From: Planctomycetota bacterium
GTDB taxonomy: Bacteria; Planctomycetota; UBA1135; JACQFD01
NCBI GenBank assembly: GCA_016792805.1
Contig: JAEUHX010000033.1
Coordinates: forward strand, 17,733-81,732
Reading direction: 5' to 3'
DNA length: 64,000 nt
Of the stretch, positions 15,407 to 24,457 are shown piece by piece (positions within the stretch are counted from its first letter, which is position 1; every line of letters starts with the position of its first letter). A program made the position numbers and the translations under genes. The notes below the pieces were generated by a model. That model did not search any database, was not told the DNA's origin, and saw only the letters and a list, made by a program, of their open reading frames with translations.

Positions 15407-16959
15407 ATTCTCAGCACATTCGTGACATCAACAATCTTCGCCGGGAGCGGCGATCCCGTAGACGCGGTGTCGAGAATCCACGCCTGCAGGTAGAACGCGC
15501 GTCCTGCGAGGAACGGCGCGGTGGCGGGATATTGCACATATCCGAGCCCTGGGACGCCAGGAGCACCGACCAGCGGCGTATAGCCGGACTGTGGGATGGT
15601 GAAATTCTTCATCTCCGCGCGCTTGCCGCCGGGGACCCAGTTTGCGAGGTTGCGTCCCAGAGTTCCGGTCGGCGAGAGCACGCTGTCCCATGCATCCAGC
15701 TCCGGTCCGGCGAAGCGTGCCCCGCCACTGATATCCGCGAGCGGGAACGCATTGAATAGAATGGTCGAATTGTAGAATCCGAGACTCAGGTCGAGGCCGA
15801 GCCACAGCGCGAGCGTCGAGTTTGCCGGGTTCAGCGCCGCACCGAGCCCTGGCGGCGATCCAAAGATCATCGAGAAGTCGTCGAGCCAGCGCTGGAGCGG
15901 CACGGGATGCACAAATCCAGACGCGCCGTTCATGCCGATCCATGTTTCGGGCGTTGGTCCAATCAGCCCTTCTCCGATGGCATCGCCGTCGAACAGCACA
16001 AGCGGAACGATCCAGGGGGAGCCGACACCCGACCCGTACTTCTTTCGCGCGCCGGAGTTCACCGTATAGGAGAGCGAGTCGCCCGGCAGCGGAGCCAGCG
16101 CCTGGTGCCCGTCGTCGCCCAGAACCGCCGCGGTCACCACCGGCGGAATCACGGTGCCGCCGATCATTGACGAGCTTGGAGCTTGAAGCACCGCGTTGCG
16201 CATCGGCGCGAGCATCGGCTGCTCGAAGTACCACGTCACGGCGAGTTCGAGATTGTAACCATCCAAGAATCCGCCAGGCTGTCCGGGAAACTGAAATCCC
16301 GAGAGAGTCGGAGCCGATGTGCCCGAGCTCGATGCGAATCCAGGAAGAATTGAGGCCGTGCCGTACTGTTTGTGAATATCCGTCATGCGGAAGCAGAGGC
16401 CGCCGCCGTCGGACGTGCCAGCCGGCACCGCGAGCGGAGCCGCCAGCTGCAAACTCACTAATGCGGTTCGTGTCCCTGCTCCCGGGACCTGCGAGAATTG
16501 AATCGTTTGGGGAAACTGGACAAGCAGGCCCGTCGGCGACATATCCGGCAGGAGCCGTCCCGTCGTGCCGCCGATGGACGGAATCGCCTTGCGAATCTCA
16601 ATTTTCGGAAGATCGTGCACCACCGTCACGCCCGACGGGTTGTTCGGAATATTGACGCGGAACTCGACGGCGCGGAGATCGAGCTCGCGCGCGCCGGTGC
16701 CTTGAGGAGGCTGCGGCTTGTAATAGGTGAGCACCGCCGGCGGAAGGCACGAGAAGACGGCGCAATCGACGGTGCCCGCCGGCTGGTTGAAGGTGAGGCC
16801 GGTGGTCGTGATCGAGTTAGAGCGCCAGAGGCCAATGGCGTTGGGCGCCGAGGCCTGGCCCAGCGCCATTCCGGGGATCAGAAGTGCGCCGGCGACCCCC
16901 GCGAGGGTGCTCAGGCTAGGACGATGGGCTCGCGAACGGGCGTGGAGGAGGGACGTCAT
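15397..16959 (-). CDS. secreted protein of unknown function with shared C-terminal segment
   Basis: 520 residues from the ATG at 16957-16959, chosen because it places a signal peptide (charged start, hydrophobic STLAGVAGALLIPGMALG, cleavage near Gln35) at the N-terminus; a GTG 48 bases upstream is possible. The body is rich in Gly, Pro, Ser and Thr, has few charged residues and no recognised catalytic motif, which suits an exported beta-rich protein. The last 40 residues (PFLAGRAFYLQAWILD to VLRIQL) resemble the ends of the two FG-GAP proteins and of the beta-helix protein at 51517-52851. Function unknown. Confidence 0.75.
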   Translation of the reverse strand: MTSLLHARSRAHRPSLSTLAGVAGALLIPGMALGQASAPNAIGLWRSNSITTTGLTFNQPAGTVDCAVFSCLPPAVLTYYKPQPPQGTGARELDLRAVEFRVNIPNNPSGVTVVHDLPKIEIRKAIPSIGGTTGRLLPDMSPTGLLVQFPQTIQFSQVPGAGTRTALVSLQLAAPLAVPAGTSDGGGLCFRMTDIHKQYGTASILPGFASSSGTSAPTLSGFQFPGQPGGFLDGYNLELAVTWYFEQPMLAPMRNAVLQAPSSSMIGGTVIPPVVTAAVLGDDGHQALAPLPGDSLSYTVNSGARKKYGSGVGSPWIVPLVLFDGDAIGEGLIGPTPETWIGMNGASGFVHPVPLQRWLDDFSMIFGSPPGLGAALNPANSTLALWLGLDLSLGFYNSTILFNAFPLADISGGARFAGPELDAWDSVLSPTGTLGRNLANWVPGGKRAEMKNFTIPQSGYTPLVGAPGVPGLGYVQYPATAPFLAGRAFYLQAWILDTASTGSPLPAKIVDVTNVLRIQL

Positions 16960-17041
16960 GGCTGCTTGCGAGGAGGGTTGAGCAGAGGCTGGGAGAGGTA
17001 GGCCCACGATGTTCAGCTCGCAACCTTGGCAAACCGACGCC

Positions 17042-18184
17042 TCAGCGCTGGGATTGCGTCAGCACCACGATTGCGGCGATGGCTCCCACCAGCAGAAGCA
17101 GCCCAAGGACTGCGAGCACAATCTTCACGACCGACCAGGGGCGTTGCCCCTGGACGGCGCCGCTGCGCCCGTCGACGCGGAATCGGTAGACCTTCTCTCC
17201 GAAGCGATAGGAGGAGATCCAAACGGGCAGCAGCACGAGCTTGAATGCGATCCCTCGATAGGCGGTCCTGACGCGCACGGAGCGCTGCTCGTCTCCGCCG
17301 ATCCGACGGCGGCACTGGACCAGGAGCGATTGATCGATGGCCACCTTTGCGGTCCTCCAGCCGGCGCGCACATCGACCGAGGGGCGCTGTGCCTCGAATC
17401 CGGCAAGGAAGTGCGGCGAATACGGCTGCAGCGATTTCGCGTCATAGCCGAGGGCGAGTTCGGCCGACTGGGGGCTCCCCGGTACGACGACGTCGTCAAA
17501 GTAGGCCTCGTGGGTGCCCTGTACCCAGGTCCACCGCACATGCCGAACCTGCCGCGTCTGCACGACCGGTTTCCCGTTCACCATCGTTGTGTAACTTTCC
17601 GTCGTGTAGTAATAATCGCCGCGCTCCCCTTCGAAATGGCTGTAGGTCTGAGAGTCGTAGGTCCAATAGGGAACATACATCCCCTGGAGCACTGCGCGCT
17701 GAGCCTCGTGCCGCAGATTCCCCGGCGCAAACCACAATTTCGAAACCCACTCTTTGAAGCGGCGCTCCGCGTCGCCCTTGGGGATCGTGAAAGGGGTGAC
17801 CGCCTCTGGACGAACGTCGGCACCGGCGGACTCATCAGACACGTCGACGACGGCGGCACCACAAAAACCGCATCGGGTGGCCTTCGTGGTGGCCTCGAGG
17901 TGAGTGACGGCGCCGCACTGCGGGCAGCGCACGTCGCGACCGCCCGGTTCGAGGCCGCGCGGCGGCTCCGCGAGCACTTCGTTGAAAGCATACTCCTCGA
18001 TCGCCTGCTTCGACGCGGGGACGGCCTCTGTGAATCCACAATAAGGACAGTGGATCGAGGTGGTCCCAACCCTGAACTCGAGCCGAGCGCCGCAGCCCTT
18101 GCAGGGGTAGCGGCGCTCCTTCGCGTCGGGGGCGGCGGCCTGCGGCGGGGCCGCCGAAGGCTGAACGACCGGGGAGTCGGTCAC
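17042..18184 (-). CDS. double zinc-ribbon membrane protein
   Basis: 380 residues, GTG start. Two four-Cys zinc ribbons lie near the N-terminus: Cys28/31/46/49 and Cys87/90/105/108. A middle region with WFAPGNLRHEAQRAVLQGMYVPYWTYD and many aromatic residues (YSHFEGERGDYYYTTESYT) follows, and a single hydrophobic helix (VVKIVLAVLGLLLLVGAIAAIVVL) ends the protein. Such proteins are often annotated loosely as 'primosomal N-prime-like' or TFIIB-type zinc-ribbon proteins and often sit beside an SPFH protein of the 'virion core' type, as here (27 bases away). Probably part of a membrane-associated stress or scaffold module; function unproven. Confidence 0.82.
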   Translation of the reverse strand: MTDSPVVQPSAAPPQAAAPDAKERRYPCKGCGARLEFRVGTTSIHCPYCGFTEAVPASKQAIEEYAFNEVLAEPPRGLEPGGRDVRCPQCGAVTHLEATTKATRCGFCGAAVVDVSDESAGADVRPEAVTPFTIPKGDAERRFKEWVSKLWFAPGNLRHEAQRAVLQGMYVPYWTYDSQTYSHFEGERGDYYYTTESYTTMVNGKPVVQTRQVRHVRWTWVQGTHEAYFDDVVVPGSPQSAELALGYDAKSLQPYSPHFLAGFEAQRPSVDVRAGWRTAKVAIDQSLLVQCRRRIGGDEQRSVRVRTAYRGIAFKLVLLPVWISSYRFGEKVYRFRVDGRSGAVQGQRPWSVVKIVLAVLGLLLLVGAIAAIVVLTQSQR

Positions 18185-18211
18185 AGTGTCTGAAGGACCT
18201 TCTGCAGAAAG

Positions 18212-19219
18212 TTACAGTTTTGCCAGAAGCTCCTTCCGCTTCGCTTCATACTCTTCTGCAGTGATGAGCTTGTCTTCGAAGAGCTTCTTCAGCTGCTCAA
18301 GGCGTGCGCGCACGTCGACGGCCGGAGCGCCGCCCTGAGGGGCGGGCGCGGCCGGCTGCTGCATCGCCCCCATCGCAGCCGCCATCTGTTGCCCCATGGC
18401 GATTCCTGCGCCGAGCCCCATGCCGGCCCCCGCACCGCCGCCCGGATTCTTCGCCGCGTCGCCGATCGCCTGGGCCGTCTGGAATTGTGTGAACTTTCCG
18501 AGATCGCCCAAGACGGCCATCTTCGAGCGCGTGTCGAGCGCCTGCTCCACCTCGGGCGGCAGCGAGACGTTCTCAATCAAGAATCGCGTGATGGCGATGC
18601 CCCACTCGCTCAGCCCTGCGTTGACCTCGGCCTCCACGGCGGAGTTCACTTCTGCCGAGCGCGCCATGAAATCCAAGGCGGCAAATTTACCGCTGCCGAG
18701 CACCTGCGACGCGTTGGCGACGAGAATATTGCGAAGCTGATTCGACACCTCCTCGACCTGGAAGAGGCCGTCGGTGCCGACGAGATGCTTGAGGAGCGCG
18801 CCGGGGTCGACCGCGCGCATCGCATAGGTGCCGAAGGCTCGCAGTCGAATGGGGCCGAACTCCGGGTCGCGCAGCATCACCGGGTTTTGTGTCCCCCACT
18901 TCAGGTCGGTGAACACGCGCGTCGCGACGAAATACACTTCCGCCTTGAAGGGGCTCTCGAATCCATATTTCCACCCCTTCAGAGTCGAGAGAATCGGCAT
19001 GTTCTGCGTCGAGAGCGTGTAGCGCCCGGGCTGGAACAGGTCGGCGATCTTTCCTTCATTCACAAACACGGCCGCCTGCCCTTCACGCACCGTGAGCTGC
19101 GCCCCCATCTTGATCTCTTTGGCATAGACGGGAAACCGGTAGACCAGCGTGTCCGACGAGTCGTCGGTCCATTCAATGATCTCGATGAATTGCGAAACGA
19201 GGCGATCGAAGAGTCCCAT
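18212..19219 (-). CDS. SPFH-domain protein with C-terminal SHOCT motif
   Basis: 335 residues, ATG start. It begins MGLFDRLVSQFIEIIEW, typical of the bacterial SPFH group often named 'virion core protein', followed by the SPFH domain (about 30-230: VREGQAAVFVNEGKIADLFQPGRY, FGTYAMRAVDPGALLKHL). Then comes a Gly/Ala/Met-rich linker (GGGAGAGMGLGAGIAMG) and a final SHOCT helix pair (LEQLKKLFEDKLITAEEYEAKRKELL). SPFH proteins oligomerise at membranes. The adjoining zinc-ribbon membrane protein is the likely partner. It is the first gene of this two-gene minus-strand unit, divergent to the peroxiredoxin gene. Confidence 0.9.
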   Translation of the reverse strand: MGLFDRLVSQFIEIIEWTDDSSDTLVYRFPVYAKEIKMGAQLTVREGQAAVFVNEGKIADLFQPGRYTLSTQNMPILSTLKGWKYGFESPFKAEVYFVATRVFTDLKWGTQNPVMLRDPEFGPIRLRAFGTYAMRAVDPGALLKHLVGTDGLFQVEEVSNQLRNILVANASQVLGSGKFAALDFMARSAEVNSAVEAEVNAGLSEWGIAITRFLIENVSLPPEVEQALDTRSKMAVLGDLGKFTQFQTAQAIGDAAKNPGGGAGAGMGLGAGIAMGQQMAAAMGAMQQPAAPAPQGGAPAVDVRARLEQLKKLFEDKLITAEEYEAKRKELLAKL

Positions 19220-19368
19220 AGTCGGCTTGGTTCGGTGGGAAAGGTGCGGGCCCGTGGTGCGAGAACACGCCGTGGCCCTTCGCCGGCAGTCTAACTCTCA
19301 CCACTCCGAGGCGTGCGTGGCCGAAACCGGGCTCGCGCCGCACCGGTCCATGGGCCACCCTTTCGCCC

Positions 19369-20022
19369 ATGCATCCTGCCTTCAGCGGGTTTCCCGGAGC
19401 GCGGACAATCGGCGCCTGGCTCGTGCCAGCCGCCACCGCCGCGCCGGCGTTGCTCGCACTCCTCGTTGCGGCGCAGCAGCCGGCCCCTCCGCCCGGAGCG
19501 GGTCCGGAGAGCCGCGCCGCGTCGCGCCCCGCCGAACGACCCAACAAATCGGAGAAAAGTACCGTGCTCAAAGTCGGTGACGCTGCGCCGGATTTCCGGC
19601 TTCTCGACCACACCGGAAAGGAACGCTCCCTGGAGCAGATGAAGGGGAAGCGATTCGTTTTGTGGTTTTACCCCAAAGCCGACACGAAGGGCTGCACGAT
19701 GGAAGGGTGCGGGTTTCGGGACCGCAACGCGGATTTCCTGAAGCTCGGCGTTGAGATCCTTGGGATTTCCTTCGACACGCCGAAGGACAATGCGGCTTTT
19801 GTGAAGAAATTTGAGTTCCCCTATGCGCTGCTCTGCGACACCGACAAGAAAGTCAGCATTGCGTATGGCGCTGCCGCCGACGAGAAAGCGGCTTGGCCGA
19901 ACCGCATCACGTATGTGATCGGTGCGGACGGCAAGATCGAGAAGGTGTATGAAAAGGTGGATGTGAAGATCCACGCCAACGAGATCCTCGAGCAGCTCGG
20001 AGGCGCGAAGGCGCCGAAGTAA
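19369..20022 (+). CDS. exported peroxiredoxin, BCP/PrxQ type
   Basis: 217 residues. A hydrophobic N-terminal segment (about 12-36) and a Pro/Ala-rich linker suggest export, followed by a complete thioredoxin-fold peroxiredoxin domain from residue 66. The active site WFYPKADTKGCTMEGCGFRD has peroxidatic Cys109 and a second Cys114 in the C-x4-C spacing of PrxQ proteins, which form an intramolecular disulfide. It reduces H2O2 and organic peroxides at the expense of thioredoxin. The next gene follows after 8 bases and may be co-transcribed. Confidence 0.93.
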   Translation: MHPAFSGFPGARTIGAWLVPAATAAPALLALLVAAQQPAPPPGAGPESRAASRPAERPNKSEKSTVLKVGDAAPDFRLLDHTGKERSLEQMKGKRFVLWFYPKADTKGCTMEGCGFRDRNADFLKLGVEILGISFDTPKDNAAFVKKFEFPYALLCDTDKKVSIAYGAAADEKAAWPNRITYVIGADGKIEKVYEKVDVKIHANEILEQLGGAKAPK

Positions 20023-20030
20023 GGGCGCGC

Positions 20031-21422
20031 ATGCGCGTCCTGCGCCAACTTCTCCATCGGAATCCGGCCGCTCGCGGCCGGGTGGACCGACGCTGGCTGG
20101 CGGCTGCTGCGATCCTCCTCGCAGCGGCCGCTTTGTTTTGGGGATTCGGTTCGTTGGCGCTTGTTCCCGACTCCCCGACCTCCGCAGCCGCTCCCGACGC
20201 TGCCGAACGACGTCGAGCGCAGGTCGGTCCGGCGCCTGCCGGCACCGCAGCTTCCCCCGGTGCTCGGCGCACGTCGGAGACTGGCGGAAGCCAGGAATCG
20301 GCCGATCCTCGGGACGAAACGACCTTTCGGCTCGACCTTCGCATCCTCGATCTCGACGGTCGCTCCCTGCAGGAACGCGACGCCGCCGACGTTGCGACGC
20401 CATTCTCGCGGCTGCGCGTTCTCGTGACCGCCCCCGCCGAGTCGACCCCCGAGTCGGTCGCGCGCTGGGCGTGGCTCTGTCCGCAGTCGGTCGACAACCG
20501 CTGGCGCCTTCGGCCGCCGCGTGGCAATGCGGACGCCTCCGTGGATGTGCCTTTTCCGCCGCCGTGGACCGTCCATGCACTTTTCGGCACCTATCTGCTC
20601 GGCTCGATCCGCGTCGAGCGGGCGGGCGCGTTCGAGATGCAATCCTCACTCCGTGGTCCCTGGCAGTCGGCCACGCTGCGATTTGTGGTGCTCGACGGCG
20701 ACCGGGCGTTGCCGCTCCCCGGCGCCTTGGTCACGTCCTATTCCTCCCAGGAGAGGATCGAGAATCCTACAGAAGCGCCCGAGGGCACTTCCGAGGATGA
20801 GTTCGACCCGGGGATCCTCCAATGCATTGCTCGGTTCGCGGGTGCGAGCGCGGCGGTGGCGAATGTCCAGTTGGGTCCCGGCGATTCCCGTACCTTACAG
20901 ATGCAGCTCCATCGCGGCGCGCCGATCCGAGGACGGCTTCTCGACGGTGCCGGCCAGCCCGCTGCCGGAGGTGTACAGATCCGACTCAACGATCCCTATT
21001 CCATCGCGGGCGGCCGGGCGCTGCTTGAGAGCAGCGAAGCCGGTGCCGATGGCTACTTTTCCCTGCAGGGTGTGCGCAACGCTGACATCTTAATTCTCGC
21101 CCTTGCGGGCGACGGCGCGCTTTGCGGCCTCCGCTTCCCGTCGGGCCTCGTCCCCGGCGACGAGCCGCTGCTCGTCCTTCGCGAAGGGTTCCAAGTGGAG
21201 CTTTCGCCCGAGCGTGCCGGCTGGCGCCCCTGCTGCATCTCCATCCGCGACAGCTCGGGGTCGGTTCTGTGGTCACAGCTCGCCGAAGAGTCAACGCCGC
21301 TTCAGCTCCGCCTCGCACAAGGCACGTACTCCCTGGAGCAGATCGACTGGGGCGGCGTCTTTCGCACCGAGCCATTTCGAGTTGAGAACGCAGATATCAC
21401 CCTATCGATTCGCCCCCGCTGA
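20031..21422 (+). CDS. membrane-anchored protein with a carboxypeptidase-regulatory-like domain
   Basis: 463 residues. One membrane helix (about 22-45, WLAAAAILLAAAALFWGFGSLAL), an Ala/Pro-rich linker, then beta-rich regions including PIRGRLLDGAGQPAAGGVQIRL followed by GADGYFSLQGVRNAD. That is the pattern of a carboxypeptidase regulatory-like (transthyretin-type) domain also seen repeatedly in the protein at 55463-58612. No catalytic residues. Likely an envelope protein with extracellular binding domains; real function unknown. ATG start 8 bases after the peroxiredoxin stop. Confidence 0.72.
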   Translation: MRVLRQLLHRNPAARGRVDRRWLAAAAILLAAAALFWGFGSLALVPDSPTSAAAPDAAERRRAQVGPAPAGTAASPGARRTSETGGSQESADPRDETTFRLDLRILDLDGRSLQERDAADVATPFSRLRVLVTAPAESTPESVARWAWLCPQSVDNRWRLRPPRGNADASVDVPFPPPWTVHALFGTYLLGSIRVERAGAFEMQSSLRGPWQSATLRFVVLDGDRALPLPGALVTSYSSQERIENPTEAPEGTSEDEFDPGILQCIARFAGASAAVANVQLGPGDSRTLQMQLHRGAPIRGRLLDGAGQPAAGGVQIRLNDPYSIAGGRALLESSEAGADGYFSLQGVRNADILILALAGDGALCGLRFPSGLVPGDEPLLVLREGFQVELSPERAGWRPCCISIRDSSGSVLWSQLAEESTPLQLRLAQGTYSLEQIDWGGVFRTEPFRVENADITLSIRPR

Positions 21423-21705
21423 GCAGCTGAATCATGTCCCGCTTTCAGGGTGTCTCCGGGCAACAGCGAAGTGCACAGACCACCAATCGAACCGCAGGGG
21501 CTGCGCTTGCGTCAAAGATCGGCGCGTGACGTGCCCCGCGTGATGAGTCTTTTGTGACAGCCTTCCTCATCCGGCGGCGCACGCGCCGACCCCACTTATC
21601 CGTTTTTGAAGGGGCTCCTCGACTGTCCGCTGCCGCGTCAGAATCGACTACGCACAGCCGAGGCGAATCCGTCAGCCTTTGCGAGACCACGTTTGCATCA
21701 GGACA
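21423..21705. other. convergent intergenic region with hairpin-element relic
   Basis: 283 bases between two convergent genes without a gene. It contains the partial repeat described at 21571-21637. Confidence 0.6.
21571..21637 (-). repeat. partial copy of the hairpin-element sequences
   Basis: Two short matches to repeats elsewhere in the window. On the minus strand GTGGGGTCGGCGCGTGCGCC (21576-21595) recurs at 63812-63831 on the plus strand, and GACTGTCCGCTGCCGCG at 21621-21637 is the reverse complement of 17 bases of the left end of hairpin-element copy 1. The central variable hairpin is missing, so this looks like a decayed or rearranged copy. Confidence 0.6.
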
Positions 21706-22821
21706 CTAGCCGGTGAAGCGGGACTTCGGTCCGGGAAGCCCAAACTCCGCGCGCAGCTTCGCGAATGCCGGCTTGATCGTGCCGAAGATGATCGCGCAGC
21801 GCTGATCGTAGTGAATGAAGGCGCTCTTCATTGCGTTCACTGTAATCTTCTCAAGGTCGTCGAACCCCACGTCGAAGTGCTCCGCGGCGAGCGCGTATTC
21901 TTTGGAAAGCGTCGTCGCACTCATCAGCCGATTATCCGTATTCAGCGTCACGCGAAAGTGTTCACGGAAGAACACGCCGAAGGGATGGGAGTCGAGCGAA
22001 GGCACCGCGCCCGTCTGCACATTGCTGCTGAGGCAGATCTCGAGCGGAATACGCCGATCCAGAATGAACTGCGCGAGCGGGCCAAGGCGAAGCACCTTTC
22101 CTTCGTGCTCCACCACGTCTTCCAGAAGGCGCGTCGCGTGGCCGATTCTGTGAGCACCACAAATCTGGATCGCCTGCCAGATCGACTCGCGGCCAAAGGC
22201 CTCCCCCGCATGGATCGTGATCGAGAAATTCGCGCGGCGGATCGCGTCAAACGCCGCCAGGTGCCGCTTCGGCGGATGCCCCGCCTCCTCACCCGCGAGA
22301 TCGAATCCAACACATCCGCGGTCTCGGAAATCGAGCGCGAGTTCCGCCATCTCGAGGGAATCCTCGCGGTTGCGCATGCCGCATACGATCAACCCGAACT
22401 CGACGCCGAAGCGCCGGCGCCCCTGGTCCAGCCCCGCGAGCACGGCCTCCATCACGCGCTCGAGCGAGAGCCCGCGCTGCGTGTGAAACAGCGGAGCGAA
22501 GCGGATCTCCGAGTAAACAACTCCATCATTCTTACAATCCTCCAACGCTTCGAACGCAACGCGCTCAAGCGCCTCGGGCGTCTGCATGACGGCGATCGTG
22601 TGGGAGAAACCTTCCAAATAGAGCGGCAGCGACTTGCGGTCGGCGCCGCGCCGAAACCACTGGGCGAGCTCGGCCGGATCCTGCGTCGGGAGGCCGTCAT
22701 AGCCCGACTGCCGGGCGAGTTCGATCACCGTGGCGGGACGCAGTCCGCCATCGAGATGCTCATGTAGGAGCACCTTGGGCATGCGGCGGCAAAGGGCTTC
22801 GTCGAGGACGAGCTGAGTCAT
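21706..22821 (-). CDS. add: adenosine deaminase
   Basis: 371 residues. All metal and catalytic motifs of the adenosine/AMP deaminase family are present: HEHLDGG with His20 and His22, HAGE at 204-207 with the zinc His and proton-relay Glu, HRIGH at 224-228, SSN at 265-267 and the zinc Asp in TDN at 295-297. It hydrolyses adenosine (or a related aminopurine) to inosine in purine salvage; some close homologues act on adenine or modified adenines, so the substrate is likely but not certain. ATG start, 64 bases after the photolyase-homologue stop; probably the third gene of that operon. Confidence 0.93.
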   Translation of the reverse strand: MTQLVLDEALCRRMPKVLLHEHLDGGLRPATVIELARQSGYDGLPTQDPAELAQWFRRGADRKSLPLYLEGFSHTIAVMQTPEALERVAFEALEDCKNDGVVYSEIRFAPLFHTQRGLSLERVMEAVLAGLDQGRRRFGVEFGLIVCGMRNREDSLEMAELALDFRDRGCVGFDLAGEEAGHPPKRHLAAFDAIRRANFSITIHAGEAFGRESIWQAIQICGAHRIGHATRLLEDVVEHEGKVLRLGPLAQFILDRRIPLEICLSSNVQTGAVPSLDSHPFGVFFREHFRVTLNTDNRLMSATTLSKEYALAAEHFDVGFDDLEKITVNAMKSAFIHYDQRCAIIFGTIKPAFAKLRAEFGLPGPKSRFTG

Positions 22822-22885
22822 GCGCGGAGGCTAGCGGCTTCGGCGCGGCCTGGCGAGTAATGCGGTGTGAAGACGGCGTGGGCGC

Positions 22886-24457
22886 TCACCCCGCGTCGTC
22901 GGCGAAGGAGTAGGGCTCCTCCGCCGGGCGGAGCGACGCACGCAGCTTCTTCGCCCGCGCTTCGATGGCGGCGCGCTCCGAGACGCTCCACCGATCCCAT
23001 GTGCGATACAGCGCGCCAATCCTCGGATTTGCTCCAAGGCGCTTGCGGTGCCGCGCGAGGAATGACCAATAGAGCGCATTGAACGGGCAGGCGTCGTCGC
23101 CCGTTCGCTTAGAGACATCAAATCGGCACCCTTCGCAATAGTTACTCATCCGATGGATGTACGCCCCGGAAGCTGCATATGGTTTTGTGGTAAAACCATC
23201 GTCGGCGAAAAGTGCCATCCCGTGCACATTCGGCAGCTCGACCCACTCGAAGGCGTCGACGAAGGCGGCCCAGAACCAATGGGAGAGATCGATCGGACGG
23301 ATCCCGGCGAGCAGTGCGAAATTCCCAAGGACCATGAGCCGCTGGATGTGGTGTGCGTAGCCGGTGGCGGCCACGGCGCCGACACACTCGCGCATGCAGC
23401 GCATCTCCGTCTTCGACGGATCCCAATAAAAATCGGGGAGCGGCAGATCGGCGCCGAGTGCATTGGCCGCTCGCATCGCGGGCATCCGAAGCCAATACAT
23501 GCCGCGCAGATACTCACGCCATCCCGCGATCTGCCGAACGAATCCTTCCGCCGATGCAAGCGGCATGGCGCCGCGGCGGTACGACTCAAGAGCGCGCTCG
23601 ATGACCTCCCGCGGGTGAAGGAGCCCCAAGTTCAAGGATGTCGAGAGGCGCGAATGCCACAGAAACTTCTCGCCCGCCAGCATGGCATCCTGGTACGGGC
23701 CGAATTCCGTCGCTCGGTATTTGAAGAAGTCGTCGAGCTCTGCGAGCGCCTGCACGCGCGTCACGGGCCAATCGAATCCGTCGACAGAGCCGAACGCGCC
23801 GGGCCACGCCGCAGCGCGCCTCATCCAGCGGCGCGTCACGGCGTCCGGAAGATGGGACGGCAGCGCCGGCGGCTTCTCACCCTTGGCAGGACGACGATTC
23901 TCGGCGTCGAAGGAGAGCTTCCCTCCAACGGGCTGCCCCTTTTCCATGAGCCACCCGGTGCGCTTTCGCATCCACCCATAGAACAAATCCATGCGCAGCG
24001 TGCGGCGGCCCCGTGCCCATTCTGTAAATTCATCCCGAGTCAATAAAAAGTGGCCGCCCTCGCCGCCGTCGGGCCGGAGCTCAAGCGGCGCTCCGAGCGC
24101 TCCGGAGTCTCCCGCCGACCGCATCGAGTTCCACAATCCCCACTCGCGCGGCTCGAGGGCGACGACGCGGCTCGAGCGACGGCGCTTCACATGCCTCGCA
24201 ATGCCTTCCACATAATTGGGGGCCCGCTCCCACTCGACCTCGAAGCCGTCGCGCGCCAGTTCCTTCGCGAAATGCTGCTGCGCCGAGAGCACGAGCACGA
24301 GCTTCTGGCGATGGAACGGCAGTGCCGCCCCTTTTTGTTCGGATCGAACCATGACCACAGTTCCATCCTCGGGGCGCTTCGGAACACACGCGAGGCGCCG
24401 GTCGAGATCGCAGGGGCCAACGAAGTAGGCCGGACGCGGTCCGCGGGACTTCACCAT
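22886..24457 (-). CDS. iron-sulfur photolyase/cryptochrome homologue (FeS-BCP type)
   Basis: 523 residues. It belongs to the prokaryotic (6-4) photolyase / FeS bacterial cryptochrome group: LVLVLSAQQHFAKEL in the antenna domain, and in the FAD domain WHSRLSTSLNLGLLHPREV, GFVRQIAGWREYLRGMYW and YAHHIQRLMVLGNFALL. Four cysteines near the C-terminus in conserved contexts (one in the stretch RCMRECVG, then NYCEGCRFD and DDACPFNALYW) are expected to hold the [4Fe-4S] cluster. It probably repairs (6-4) photoproducts in UV-damaged DNA with light; a sensory role is the alternative. It overlaps the deacetylase-family gene by 7 bases. Confidence 0.92.
   Translation of the reverse strand: MVKSRGPRPAYFVGPCDLDRRLACVPKRPEDGTVVMVRSEQKGAALPFHRQKLVLVLSAQQHFAKELARDGFEVEWERAPNYVEGIARHVKRRRSSRVVALEPREWGLWNSMRSAGDSGALGAPLELRPDGGEGGHFLLTRDEFTEWARGRRTLRMDLFYGWMRKRTGWLMEKGQPVGGKLSFDAENRRPAKGEKPPALPSHLPDAVTRRWMRRAAAWPGAFGSVDGFDWPVTRVQALAELDDFFKYRATEFGPYQDAMLAGEKFLWHSRLSTSLNLGLLHPREVIERALESYRRGAMPLASAEGFVRQIAGWREYLRGMYWLRMPAMRAANALGADLPLPDFYWDPSKTEMRCMRECVGAVAATGYAHHIQRLMVLGNFALLAGIRPIDLSHWFWAAFVDAFEWVELPNVHGMALFADDGFTTKPYAASGAYIHRMSNYCEGCRFDVSKRTGDDACPFNALYWSFLARHRKRLGANPRIGALYRTWDRWSVSERAAIEARAKKLRASLRPAEEPYSFADDAG

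Noticed and set aside
18389..19294. A 301-codon plus-strand open frame opposite the SPFH gene
   Set aside because: The SPFH/SHOCT reading on the minus strand is unambiguous.
19291..20649. A 452-codon minus-strand open frame opposite the peroxiredoxin gene
   Set aside because: Antisense to a gene with an intact active site; low-complexity product.
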